Part shown: one piece after another, positions 26,857-35,322 of the stretch
How positions within the stretch are numbered: position 1 is the stretch's first letter
Layout: each line of letters starts with the position of its first letter
Source: Paenibacillus sp. 1_12
GTDB lineage: Bacteria > Bacillota > Bacilli > Paenibacillales > NBRC-103111
Assembly (NCBI RefSeq): GCF_900114475.1
Contig: NZ_FOTE01000003.1
Coordinates: 536,667 to 600,666 of the forward strand
DNA: 64,000 nucleotides
Direction: 5' to 3'
Notes under the pieces: generated by a model
What the model was told of the DNA's origin: nothing
Seen by the model: the letters and a program-made list of their open reading frames with translations, nothing else
Database searches by the model: none
Program-made: the position numbers and the translations under genes

Positions 26857-27272
26857 AGCTTCTATTATTAATGAACTATCGACAAATAGAATATCGACAT
26901 AAATTCCATAATTTTACTCATGATTAACCATTTCAATAAAAAAAATCTAAAAATTTACATAAATATTATTAAAACTTTAGGTATATTAGTCTATTTTCAT
27001 CTGGACTAGTTCAATAGTCTCGTGCATAATGTAAGTAAAAGGAATTCTTTGGATATGATGGCGTTCTAATTTTATGTATAAAATACTTAAAAATATAAAT
27101 TTATAACAAAAAGGTGTATAATCCATTATTATCCATAACATTTATTCCATAATATAACACCATGTTGGTGTGTTTTGGGCTGTATAAGCTCCTTTTTTGT
27201 TGAAAAGTAACCCTGATGATCAAACCGTTAAAGAAGTGAATGATATGAAAAGCTTGTTATTGGAGGACAATA
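26857..27272. other. AT-rich control region upstream of the polysaccharide locus
   Basis: 416 bases without a gene. TATAAT at 27117-27122 (no clear -35) could start the locus with a leader of about 145 bases. In that leader ACACCA (27157-27162) pairs with TGGTGT (27166-27171), followed by GTTTT, a weak hairpin that could attenuate. The AT content is higher than in the flanking genes. No open frame or known RNA family was recognised. Confidence 0.4.
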
Positions 27273-27992
27273 ATGGATATTAGTCTTAAAGTTTATTATG
27301 CCATGATCAAAAAGTACGTTTGGGTCATCATTCTATTTGTTTGTACTAGCACTATCGGAATGGCAATTTACAGCAATTATAACTATCAGCCTATATATCA
27401 AGCATCTACTAAGTTAATCATTAATAACACGATTCATGACGATTTAATTGGTAAAGAAAAAATCGATTTTGGGTCGATTGGTTTAAATATTATGTTAATC
27501 AACACTTATAAAGAAATTATTAAGACCCCTTCAATTCTAGAGAAGGTTGTGCAGCGTTATCCTGATTTAAATTTGACCCCCGAACAGATTATTTCCAAAA
27601 TTAACGTTACTGCAGTAAATGAAACTCAATTAATGGCTATCGTTGCTACCGATATGTCGCAGGAACGTGCAGTTAAGATCGCTAATTCTGTTACTGAGGT
27701 GTTTCAAGCAGAAGTACCTAAGATAATGAAAACCAACAATATCGCAATATTAAACAGGGCAAAAGAAGTCGATAATCCCCGGCCTATTAACCAAAGATCG
27801 GACAAGAATATTATATTAGCTGCTTTCGCTTCGTTGGTCGCTGGTATAGGATTCATTATCTTTTTGGATTCATTGGATGATACTTTGAAAACGACACAGG
27901 AAGTGAACACCGTATTTGATGTTGAGACGCTTGCTAAGATTCCCAATTTTAAAGGCGGCAAGTGGAAGCACCTGAAAAAAAGAAATATGTAG
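27273..27992 (+). CDS. Wzz/YveK-family chain-length regulator and kinase modulator
   Basis: 239 residues. TM1 (about 15-36), extracellular helical region, and TM2 (about 185-205) preceded by the Pro-rich PRPINQRSDK; then a cytoplasmic tail LDSLDDTLKTTQEV, as in YveK/CapA proteins that bind and activate BY-kinases. GGAGG precedes ATG 27273. It is the first gene of the polysaccharide locus and lies 21 bases before its partner kinase gene. It corresponds to EpsA of Bacillus. Confidence 0.88.
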   Translation: MDISLKVYYAMIKKYVWVIILFVCTSTIGMAIYSNYNYQPIYQASTKLIINNTIHDDLIGKEKIDFGSIGLNIMLINTYKEIIKTPSILEKVVQRYPDLNLTPEQIISKINVTAVNETQLMAIVATDMSQERAVKIANSVTEVFQAEVPKIMKTNNIAILNRAKEVDNPRPINQRSDKNIILAAFASLVAGIGFIIFLDSLDDTLKTTQEVNTVFDVETLAKIPNFKGGKWKHLKKRNM

Positions 27993-28013
27993 AAAGGATG
28001 GGGAAAGCCATCT

Positions 28014-28667
28014 ATGGTTCAAACAATCGGTAATCCCAGCATAGTCATGCTGTCCAATCCGAACTCCCATATATCAGAAATGTATCGTACTTTACGATTT
28101 AATATTGAATGCATGGATGCAGAGCATAAGGTGAAGATCATCGCGATTACTTCGGCTAACCAAGGTGAGGGTAAGACTACCACTGCTATTAACTTAGCTA
28201 TTGCGTTTGCCAAAGCTGGAAAAAAGGTCTTGCTGGTTGATGCTAATTTAAGAAACCCTGCTTTTCAAAGGGAATTTACTTCAGTTGTTAAGGGTAACAG
28301 TGAAGGGCTTACAAATATTATCATGGATAACAAAGAGATGGGGGAGTTGGTACAGCAGTCTGATATTGAAAATTTATTTATTTTAATGTCAGGCAGCTTA
28401 GAACAGAATGCTTCGGATATTTTGTCATCCAAGAAAATGGAAGCCTTACTTGTGGAGATGAAGAGCAATTTTGAAATCGTTTTGATTGATACTCCATCCA
28501 TGCTTAAGCTTACCGATGCTAAAATTGTGTCATCAATGTGTGATGGTGTTCTGCTTGTCGTCGAAGAAGGTAAAATCAAGCGAGCTGCAGCCCAAGAAGT
28601 GAAGGAGGAGTTAGCCAAAGTAAGGGCTAATTTACTCGGAGTCGTAATGAATAGAACCAAGAAATAG
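28014..28667 (+). CDS. CpsD/CapB-family BY-kinase-like ATPase
   Basis: 217 residues. Walker A at 47-56 (SANQGEGKTT), Walker A' at about 73-82 (LLVDANLRNP) and Walker B VLIDTP at 156-161. The N-terminus (SHISEMYRTLRFNIE) is the standard YveK-binding and oligomer region. Two features are unusual. The A' motif has Asn where the consensus DxDxR has the second Asp, and the C-terminus ends in MNRTKK without the Tyr cluster that BY-kinases phosphorylate. It corresponds by position to EpsB of Bacillus. It may act as an ATP-dependent scaffold rather than an autokinase (inference). Confidence 0.85.
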   Translation: MVQTIGNPSIVMLSNPNSHISEMYRTLRFNIECMDAEHKVKIIAITSANQGEGKTTTAINLAIAFAKAGKKVLLVDANLRNPAFQREFTSVVKGNSEGLTNIIMDNKEMGELVQQSDIENLFILMSGSLEQNASDILSSKKMEALLVEMKSNFEIVLIDTPSMLKLTDAKIVSSMCDGVLLVVEEGKIKRAAAQEVKEELAKVRANLLGVVMNRTKK

Positions 28668-28715
28668 ACGGCATATAGCCTTGGAGATTTATGAAGAGAG
28701 TGAGGATTTATTATC

Positions 28716-29990
28716 ATGGATCAAGCAAAAGGAAAGAGATATTTAATTCCACGTTGGCTGAAAATAGTGGTTGTTATGGCTCTGACCCTTTTTATTCTTA
28801 GTGGATGCTTCGGCTCGAACCCGAATCCGGAGTCTTATGCTGCTAATTCCCAACTGCAAGGCAAGAAGGTCAAAGTAGAAAAGGTATCTAAGCAAAAAAT
28901 TGCTGAACCGTTGGAACGTGTAGCAGAAGTACAAGCATCTGTTCAATTCTCGCTTCTAGCTAAATCGGAAGGAGTTGTTCAGGAAGTACTTAAAAATAGG
29001 GGGGAATTTGTTCAGGAAGGCGATCTAATTCTCAGATTACAATCACAGGATCTGCAAGCTCAAAACCAAAAAATGCTCATTGCTGTCCAGGATGCACGAG
29101 ACGCGTTAAATAGGGCCAAAGAGAAAGCAGGTAAAGAGCTTTCTAATAACAAGGTTGAGATGGAATATTCCATTCAAAAGATGACTGAAAAGCTGGATTC
29201 CATTACTAAGAAATACAATAAAATAAGAAACGACTTTGACGTGAGGCTGGCTACGAGGGCCCAATTGGAACAAGCGGAAAGTGAGTGGAAAGGAGCCTCT
29301 GATGATTTGGCTCAGCTTAAGCGGAAAAGCACTTTGTTGAATGGAACCGTCTCGTTCCCTGAATTGGAGAAAGTGCTTCGTGAAGCCCAAAACGCTCATG
29401 ATCAATCAACGCAAGTATTAGCAACGCTTAATATTACAGCACCCATCAGTGGAATCCTAACAGGAGTCCAAATGATTCAAACAGGAGCGGCTGTAAAGCC
29501 GAATGATGTGCTTGGGCTCATTCAGAAGTTGGATCCAATCATAATAAAAGCCAATCTGCCAGATGAAGAGGCAAAGTTAGTCCGGGGTAAAACAGAACTG
29601 AGCTATTACCTACCAGGGACGAAAGAGCGTAATAAAGTGAAAATTAATTATTTGTCCGATATTATGGATCCACAAACCAAAACCTACGAGCTCATTATAC
29701 AGGTTCCTAATCCGGATAAGGGATTAAAGCCTGGAATGAAGGTGCTAATACAATTAACAAATAGTGAAGAGCTTGATGTTGTAGCTGTCCCTTCATATAG
29801 CATAGTTAAAGAAGGTGAAGATTCCTTTGTCTACGTGCTTGTCAATGACACGGTAGAGAAACGGAAAGTGAATATGGGTCGTGCTAGTGATTCGTACCAA
29901 GAATTGCTATCAGGAGTTAAGGAAGGTGAGCTAGTAGTCACCTCGGGACAACAGCAGCTGGTAGACAAAGATAAAGTACAACGGCCCTAG
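28716..29990 (+). CDS. HlyD/MFP-family adaptor lipoprotein
   Basis: 424 residues. Signal with lipobox LSGC (Cys31). Then half-lipoyl, long coiled-coil hairpin (about 110-210), second half-lipoyl and beta-barrel domains (TLNITAPISGILTGVQMIQ; LKPGMKVLIQL; VPSYSIVKEGEDSFVYV). Such adaptors work with MacB- or RND-type exporters. No such partner is adjacent; the nearest transporter is the lasso exporter at 36988 and the flippase at 47641. The gene sits between the BY-kinase and a secreted beta protein and may serve polysaccharide or peptide export (inference). Confidence 0.8.
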   Translation: MDQAKGKRYLIPRWLKIVVVMALTLFILSGCFGSNPNPESYAANSQLQGKKVKVEKVSKQKIAEPLERVAEVQASVQFSLLAKSEGVVQEVLKNRGEFVQEGDLILRLQSQDLQAQNQKMLIAVQDARDALNRAKEKAGKELSNNKVEMEYSIQKMTEKLDSITKKYNKIRNDFDVRLATRAQLEQAESEWKGASDDLAQLKRKSTLLNGTVSFPELEKVLREAQNAHDQSTQVLATLNITAPISGILTGVQMIQTGAAVKPNDVLGLIQKLDPIIIKANLPDEEAKLVRGKTELSYYLPGTKERNKVKINYLSDIMDPQTKTYELIIQVPNPDKGLKPGMKVLIQLTNSEELDVVAVPSYSIVKEGEDSFVYVLVNDTVEKRKVNMGRASDSYQELLSGVKEGELVVTSGQQQLVDKDKVQRP

Positions 29991-30025
29991 TGAAAAAGCC
30001 GATTGGGAAAATGGAGTGACAAGAC

Positions 30026-31723
30026 GTGAAATATTTGATTAAAAGAAGCATAGCTTCCTTGATGATCTCAATATCCCTTATATTTTCGACCCTACCGTTA
30101 GACGTACACGCAGCAGAATCTGTAACATCACCTGTCCAAGGAGTATACTACTTAGCGGATACGATTCAGGTGGAAGTAAAAGGTATTCTCAACGAACATA
30201 CGACGGATGGAACACGAATTGGTGTAGTGCTCTACATGACTAATATTGGCGATCAGATAACAGGTCTTCCAGAATATGAGCTCAGGGTAAAAACGAGTGA
30301 AGGCATCGAATATATGTTGCGACCTAGCAAAGTCAATGCGGCTGCTATTCTGCCTAAGGAAAAGATCGAGTTTTCTTATATGGTTGTGGTAGATCGCGAG
30401 GAGTCTTTCATGCTCTCTGAGCTTTTATGGGTTGACGTGAATCCTTTCGTGTATCCAAAGAAAGAAAAACCAGAGCTAACTATACCAATCTTGGGGTTTG
30501 AATGGTATGGAGATGCTTCGAATATTACGAATCTGGTTTCGATAAAGCCTTGGGCCGAAGCGTTCACGATTCCTTTATTATCATCCCCACTGGAGTATAT
30601 GCCTGTAAATCTCAAGAAGCAGCAATCTCCCACAGGAGTTGACGCACTCCTAACCATACTTGTTGAAAATAAAGCAAAGCTTATACAGTCAGTCCCTGAT
30701 TTTCGAATAGACGGTAAAACTAGCAAGAAAATATTTCATGGTAGTAGAGTGGAGAAAGGAGCCATCACGATCGAACCTGGTGATAAGCGCTATATTCACT
30801 ATGCCATACCGATGGATAATCAAGAAGAATTACTGAGCCTGAATGTGCTTACTCCAGAAAGCTTTGTCATAGATGATAAGAAGAGTATCAACTATACAAT
30901 TGGACGGTTGAACATTCAGCTTCCGGGAACAGGCGAAGCTTTATATCAAGCAACACCCTATGAACGAGGTGCGTTTATTCCATTCGATCCTTTGAACAAA
31001 CTTATTTCAACGAATATTCTGGTATCGTTGAATGAGCTTCAAATGCACGAAAGCGATGGGGAACGATATAAAACAGTTGTTGCCAAATTCAATATAGAAA
31101 ATCGTTCTGATACTATGATCGCGGTTCCGAACTTTCTAGTAGAACTTACAAGTGGTGAGGGATCTAACTACATGGGCACTCGTCAAGAACTGTCGAACAA
31201 GTCGCTCATCCCGAATATCAATTATGTCATTTATTACTATTTCGTTGTACCTTATACAGAAAAGGGAAATCAATTGATTGTGAGTATACTAGATGGAGAA
31301 TCAGCGGCACCTTATAATATCCCAATTGCCTCTTTGCAGACGAAGATTCAAACCGGCAATAACAATGCCAAATTATCGTTTTATCCCTTCGAGGTGCAGT
31401 TGAATGAATGGAAAATCGAAAGCAAATACGAAGCTGGCGAACTCATGTATTCGAATAAATTGTTCCTCGACATGAATATTCTTCAGGGTAAAGCAGTGGT
31501 TGATCAGAAATTCACTAAAATGCTGGTAGAGGTTGTTAGAGAAGGTAAGGTGTTCGCCTCGGAGGCACTGTCTTTTATAGGAGATAATCGATTGACTAGA
31601 GGAGAGCGTTTTATTTCCTTTAAGTCCAAACAATATTCCTATGATTACTTAGTGAAAATCTATGAAGTTGTTGATACACCTTATGGGGAAGCTAAGAGGT
31701 TGTTGAGGACCTTGCAGCAGTGA
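30026..31723 (+). CDS. Secreted protein built of repeated beta-sandwich-like units
   Basis: 565 residues. GTG 30026 follows GGAG. Signal peptide about 1-30 (ends DVHAA). Three or four units with the same plan follow: a VxLxNxxxQ-like strand, a LPxxxL turn, a segment beginning IxPGxxxxxxYxxxV (for example about 45-150, 205-300 and 335-440, with a last unit to 560). This is the pattern of DUF4352-like or Ig-like folds. No catalytic motif or anchor. It follows the HlyD gene by 36 bases and so is probably co-transcribed with it. Function unknown. Confidence 0.6.
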   Translation: MKYLIKRSIASLMISISLIFSTLPLDVHAAESVTSPVQGVYYLADTIQVEVKGILNEHTTDGTRIGVVLYMTNIGDQITGLPEYELRVKTSEGIEYMLRPSKVNAAAILPKEKIEFSYMVVVDREESFMLSELLWVDVNPFVYPKKEKPELTIPILGFEWYGDASNITNLVSIKPWAEAFTIPLLSSPLEYMPVNLKKQQSPTGVDALLTILVENKAKLIQSVPDFRIDGKTSKKIFHGSRVEKGAITIEPGDKRYIHYAIPMDNQEELLSLNVLTPESFVIDDKKSINYTIGRLNIQLPGTGEALYQATPYERGAFIPFDPLNKLISTNILVSLNELQMHESDGERYKTVVAKFNIENRSDTMIAVPNFLVELTSGEGSNYMGTRQELSNKSLIPNINYVIYYYFVVPYTEKGNQLIVSILDGESAAPYNIPIASLQTKIQTGNNNAKLSFYPFEVQLNEWKIESKYEAGELMYSNKLFLDMNILQGKAVVDQKFTKMLVEVVREGKVFASEALSFIGDNRLTRGERFISFKSKQYSYDYLVKIYEVVDTPYGEAKRLLRTLQQ

Positions 31724-31764
31724 CATAATCTTACTTCGTTAAACAAAATAATACCAAGATATAA

Positions 31765-31793
31765 TTGACAGTAAAAATATTACATGATATCCT
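31765..31793 (+). promoter_or_regulatory. Candidate promoter of the lasso peptide cluster
   Basis: A consensus TTGACA (31765-31770), 17-base spacer, TATCCT (31788-31793). It leaves a leader of about 90 bases before the cyclase ATG at 31891. It would let the lasso genes be expressed independently of the surrounding polysaccharide genes. Confidence 0.55.
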
Positions 31794-31890
31794 AAATATG
31801 GATAGCAATAAGTCTAAAGTCCTATTTGATAGAGTCGATGTTATATTTTTCGTTGTGCATGAGGGTCTTGTCTATTGGAAGGAGCACACT

Positions 31891-33834
31891 ATGAGTGCCA
31901 TAGCAGGAGTGTACAATCGAGCTGGTAATTTCGTTGACATAGAACATGGCAGCATTCTTATGGAAGCCTTGCAGATCTATCCGGCTGATGCCATTTGTAC
32001 TTGGTATGAGGATAATATATTTCTTGGCTGCCACTCACAGTGGATCACTCCAGAGTCTATCACGGAACAGCTTCCCTATTATGATTCTATAAGACAGCTA
32101 GCTATTACTTCGGATGCTATTATTGATAATCGCCAACAATTGTTTGAAAACCTGCAGGTACAGCCCGGTCAAAGAACAAATATGAGTGATAGCGAGCTGA
32201 TCTTACTTACTTATGCTAAGTGGGGAGAAGCAGCTCCAAAGTATTTAGTAGGAGACTTCGCTTTTATGATTTGGGATGGAAGAGAAAGGAAGCTCTTTGG
32301 AGCGAGAGACTTTTCCGGTAGCCGAACGTTATATTTCGTGAATAGAAAGAGGCAATTTGCCTTTTGTACGGTTATTGAACCTTTACTAGCTTTACCAGAT
32401 ATGAAAAGAGAACTCAACAAGTCGTGGCTAGCGGAATATTTGGCCATAACAGGAATGGTAGATGTAGTCAGTGACTCTTCAACCGTTTATAAGGATATCG
32501 AGCAAGTGCCTCCATCCCACAGCATTTCTATTACTGGAGATCAAGTCAAACTGAAGAGATATTGCACAATATCAATGGAAGACCAGCAGCTTCAGTTGAA
32601 GTCGAATGAAGAGTATGTCGAAGCATTTCGTGAAGTATTTCAGGAGGCTGTGACATCTCGTTTGCGTACTCATCGTCATGTAGGTGCACAATTGAGCGGA
32701 GGACTGGATTCCGGTGCTGTAGTAAGCTTCGCTGTGAATGCATTACGCAAGAATAATCAATCCTTACATACATTTAGTTATATTCCCTCACAAGATTTTA
32801 AAAATTATTTGCCTAAGCGCTATTTAGCTAACGAGAGCCCCTTTATTCAATCCACTATAGAATATGTAGGAAGTATTAACGAGCATTATTGTGACTTTGC
32901 TGATAGGAACTCTTTATCTGAGGTTGATGATTTTCTTAAGATTATGGAAATGCCGTATAAATTTTTTGAGAACTCCTTTTGGCTTAAAGGAATGTTTGAG
33001 AAAGCCAGTATAGAAGGAGTAGGCGTATTACTGAACGGTGGAAGAGGCAACATGTCGATATCCTGGGGCCCAGCTATTGATTATTATGCAGTTTTGTTGA
33101 AGAAACTCAAATGGGCTCAACTAACCCGCGAGCTGCATCATTACAGCCATAATGCTGGAGGAAGCCGGTTGCGAAGGTTGCCCGAGATTACCAGAGTTGC
33201 GTTTCCTTTCTTAGATCGAATGTTTCCGGAGGGTGAACCTTATCAATATCCAACGTTAATCAACCCTGAATTTGCAAAAAGAATGGGTGTTTTCGAAAAA
33301 CTCAAGGAATACGGAATTGATCGATCCGGCTGGTCTGCAGAAATGAATGCATATGAACAAAGGAAGAAGCACTTTGAAGACTTGTTTCATTGGAATGCAA
33401 GTAATACATTAGCGACCAAATTATCATTACGTTATTCCCTTTGGAAGCGGGATCCTACTAATGATATTAGAGTCATCCGCTTTTGCTTATCTGTACCCGA
33501 GGGGCAATATGTGCAAAACGGACTGGATCGGGCTTTAGTTCGAAGAGCTACAGAAAATTATTTGCCCGATAAAGTTAGGTTAAATCAACGAATCAGAGGG
33601 GCTCAAGGCGTCGATTGGGTTCATCGTATGATTCCGCATTGGAACGCATTTATAGAGGAAATTCAGCAGCTTAGTACCGATCCTTTGGCTATGGAAATTT
33701 TCAATGGTCCCGTCATATTAGCTGCTTTAACAAAGGCTCAAATGGGGGCAAAACCTGAACAAGCGAACGATCCGGATTATCGGATATTGATGCGCAGCTT
33801 GATTGTTTATCGGTTTTTGAAAGGTTTAGAATGA
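31891..33834 (+). CDS. Lasso peptide macrolactam synthetase (C protein, asparagine synthetase-like)
   Basis: 647 residues. Glutaminase-like N-terminal domain beginning MSAIAGVYNR: the catalytic Cys2 of true asparagine synthetases is missing, as in lasso cyclases, so it cannot use glutamine. The synthetase domain has the ATP-binding loop LSGGLDSG (268-275) and the C-terminal signature DPTNDIRVIRFCLSVPEGQY. It should adenylate the side chain of core Glu8 and close the ring onto the core N-terminus. ATG 31891 is chosen because GGAAGGAG precedes it and the family start MxxIAG lies there; an in-frame start at 31765 would include the promoter. It is the first gene of the cluster. Confidence 0.92.
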   Translation: MSAIAGVYNRAGNFVDIEHGSILMEALQIYPADAICTWYEDNIFLGCHSQWITPESITEQLPYYDSIRQLAITSDAIIDNRQQLFENLQVQPGQRTNMSDSELILLTYAKWGEAAPKYLVGDFAFMIWDGRERKLFGARDFSGSRTLYFVNRKRQFAFCTVIEPLLALPDMKRELNKSWLAEYLAITGMVDVVSDSSTVYKDIEQVPPSHSISITGDQVKLKRYCTISMEDQQLQLKSNEEYVEAFREVFQEAVTSRLRTHRHVGAQLSGGLDSGAVVSFAVNALRKNNQSLHTFSYIPSQDFKNYLPKRYLANESPFIQSTIEYVGSINEHYCDFADRNSLSEVDDFLKIMEMPYKFFENSFWLKGMFEKASIEGVGVLLNGGRGNMSISWGPAIDYYAVLLKKLKWAQLTRELHHYSHNAGGSRLRRLPEITRVAFPFLDRMFPEGEPYQYPTLINPEFAKRMGVFEKLKEYGIDRSGWSAEMNAYEQRKKHFEDLFHWNASNTLATKLSLRYSLWKRDPTNDIRVIRFCLSVPEGQYVQNGLDRALVRRATENYLPDKVRLNQRIRGAQGVDWVHRMIPHWNAFIEEIQQLSTDPLAMEIFNGPVILAALTKAQMGAKPEQANDPDYRILMRSLIVYRFLKGLE

Positions 33835-33854
33835 TTTGGGAGGAGGTGATACAA

Positions 33855-33998
33855 ATGGAAAACAGGAAAGAGTGGAAAAAACCGGCACTCGAAATGTTAG
33901 ATGTACAAATGACGGAGGCTTCTACAACTGATGGTCCTGAAACTGATGAAGCATACATTGCAGGGATAAGATCAAAATTGCCTCGCTTTACTAGCTAG
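33855..33998 (+). CDS. Lasso peptide precursor (A protein), paeninodin-like
   Basis: 47 codons. The leader has WKKPALEMLDVQMTE: Trp7, Pro10 and Leu12 form the B1-recognition motif, and Thr20 stands at the conserved position -2. Cleavage after Glu21 gives a 26-residue core. Ring segment ASTTDGPE predicts an Ala1-Glu8 isopeptide bond; Asp10 is outside the usual 7-9 range. The tail is basic (two Arg, one Lys) and ends PRFTS. The C-terminal Ser26 is where the PadeK kinase phosphorylates paeninodin precursor. By hand calculation the cyclised peptide is about 2764.37 Da monoisotopic, or 2844.33 with one phosphate. The ribosome site AGGAGGTGAT (33841-33850) is a ten-base match to the 16S rRNA 3' end. 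Confidence 0.9.
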   Translation: MENRKEWKKPALEMLDVQMTEASTTDGPETDEAYIAGIRSKLPRFTS

Positions 33999-34029
33999 GA
34001 ACTTTATTGTTAATTTTAATTTGGAGTAG

Positions 34030-34059
34030 ACCCTTATACATCAAAGCGAGTATAGGGGT
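34030..34059 (+). terminator. Hairpin after the precursor gene (possible attenuator)
   Basis: ACCCTTATAC (34030-34039) pairs with GTATAGGGGT (34050-34059) with one T-G pair, a ten-base loop and a TTTCTC tail. The T tract is imperfect, so partial termination or message stabilisation is likelier than a full stop. This would give more precursor than processing enzymes. Confidence 0.5.
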
Positions 34060-34097
34060 TTCTCATATTGTGATGGAAACGATTTGGAGTGAATACC

Positions 34098-35036
34098 ATG
34101 TTAGAGCATACAACTCAATATAGATATATAGCGTTTGGCTTAATTATTTCAAGCGAGATTCTCTTACCGGAGCTTCAGCCTATAAGCCATTCCGTCGGCA
34201 AGGTAGATGTTGAGATAAAGATTGATGATAGAGTTAATTATAAGGAAGAGCTTGCGGATAACCCCTATGAACATATAGTGAAGGATCATGCCGTCCTATT
34301 CTTTATTCCCGATCATGCCTTTTTCTCTATAAGTGACGGACGTACCATAACGATCTTTTCTCTACCAGAAGCGGATTATGACTTAATTCGTCTCTATATA
34401 CTTGGTTCATGCATGGGTGCCTTGTTGATGCAAAGAAGCATTTATCCCTTACATGGGAGTGCAGTGGAGATTGATGGTAAGGCATATGCTTTTATAGGAG
34501 AGTCAGGCGCAGGAAAGTCCACATTAGCTTCAACCTTTTTAAAACAAGGCTACAGACTGGTTAGTGATGATGTTATTGCCATATCCCTATCGCCATATGA
34601 CCATTCACCGATCGTCACGCCATCTTATCCGCAGCAAAAGCTTTGGCAAGAAAGCTTAGATCATTTGGGAATGGATGAACATAGGTATCATTCTATTTTT
34701 GGCAGGGAGAAAAAATATGCGATTCCGGTTTCAACTAGCTATTACACAGAGCCATTGCCGCTTGCCGGTATATTTGAGCTAGGAAAATCAGATAGTGAAC
34801 AAATTGATTTTCGTCCTATTAAGAAGCTAGAGCGGTTCAAGACCCTGGTTACTCATACCTACCGTAATTTTCTTATTCCCCAATTGGGTCTTAGGGAGTG
34901 GCACTTTTCCACCTCCGCCAGCATCATGAAACATGTGGATATGTATTATATTCGTCGTACTGTAGTTGGCTTTAGCGCTTCGCAGTTAGCCGATTTCATT
35001 CACGATACGATAAGCAGGAGGAATCATTATGTATAA
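34098..35036 (+). CDS. HPr kinase-like lasso precursor kinase (K protein)
   Basis: 312 residues. The HPr-kinase fold is marked by the LHGSAVEI strand (118-125, catalytic His119), the P-loop GESGAGKS (134-141) and the acidic LVSDDVIAI segment. It lacks the rest of a true HPrK (N-terminal domain and C-terminal bifunctional signature), as expected of PadeK/ThcoK enzymes, which phosphorylate the C-terminal Ser of lasso precursors. ATG 34098 is chosen over GTG 34089 because the GGAG site (34086-34089) would overlap the latter. It overlaps the B1 gene by eight bases. Confidence 0.85.
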   Translation: MLEHTTQYRYIAFGLIISSEILLPELQPISHSVGKVDVEIKIDDRVNYKEELADNPYEHIVKDHAVLFFIPDHAFFSISDGRTITIFSLPEADYDLIRLYILGSCMGALLMQRSIYPLHGSAVEIDGKAYAFIGESGAGKSTLASTFLKQGYRLVSDDVIAISLSPYDHSPIVTPSYPQQKLWQESLDHLGMDEHRYHSIFGREKKYAIPVSTSYYTEPLPLAGIFELGKSDSEQIDFRPIKKLERFKTLVTHTYRNFLIPQLGLREWHFSTSASIMKHVDMYYIRRTVVGFSASQLADFIHDTISRRNHYV

Positions 35037-35322
35037 TACGCAAGAGGTAACACTTCAGGATGTGGTTAAACAAGCTGAAGGAACAGTTGTAAGTGAAATG
35101 GATGGAGAAATGGTTATGTTAAGTATTGAGAAGGGTAAGTATTACAATTTAGGTGAGATTGGCGGAAAGATTTGGGAGCTTATCAAGGAGCCAACGGCGG
35201 TTCATAAGGTTGTTCATATTTTAACTACGTTATATGAAGTGGAATTATCAGAATGTGAAGCCCATGTCATCTCTTTTCTTGACGAATTGTTAAAGGAAGA
35301 GCTTGTTTTAATTAGGGAGTAA
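35029..35322 (+). CDS. Lasso B1 protein: PqqD-like RiPP recognition element
   Basis: 97 residues of the PqqD fold (VVSEMDGEMVMLSIEKGKYY, then NLGEIGGKIWELI). In split-B systems this protein binds the leader around the Trp/Tyr-xx-Pro motif and hands it to the B2 protease. Its start overlaps the kinase end and its stop touches the B2 start, so A-K-B1-B2 translation is tightly linked. Confidence 0.9.
   Translation: MYNTQEVTLQDVVKQAEGTVVSEMDGEMVMLSIEKGKYYNLGEIGGKIWELIKEPTAVHKVVHILTTLYEVELSECEAHVISFLDELLKEELVLIRE

Noticed and set aside
31765-31890. N-terminal extension of the lasso cyclase by 42 residues
   Set aside because: It would begin on the promoter -35 box, and the family start (MxxIAG) with a good ribosome site is at 31891.
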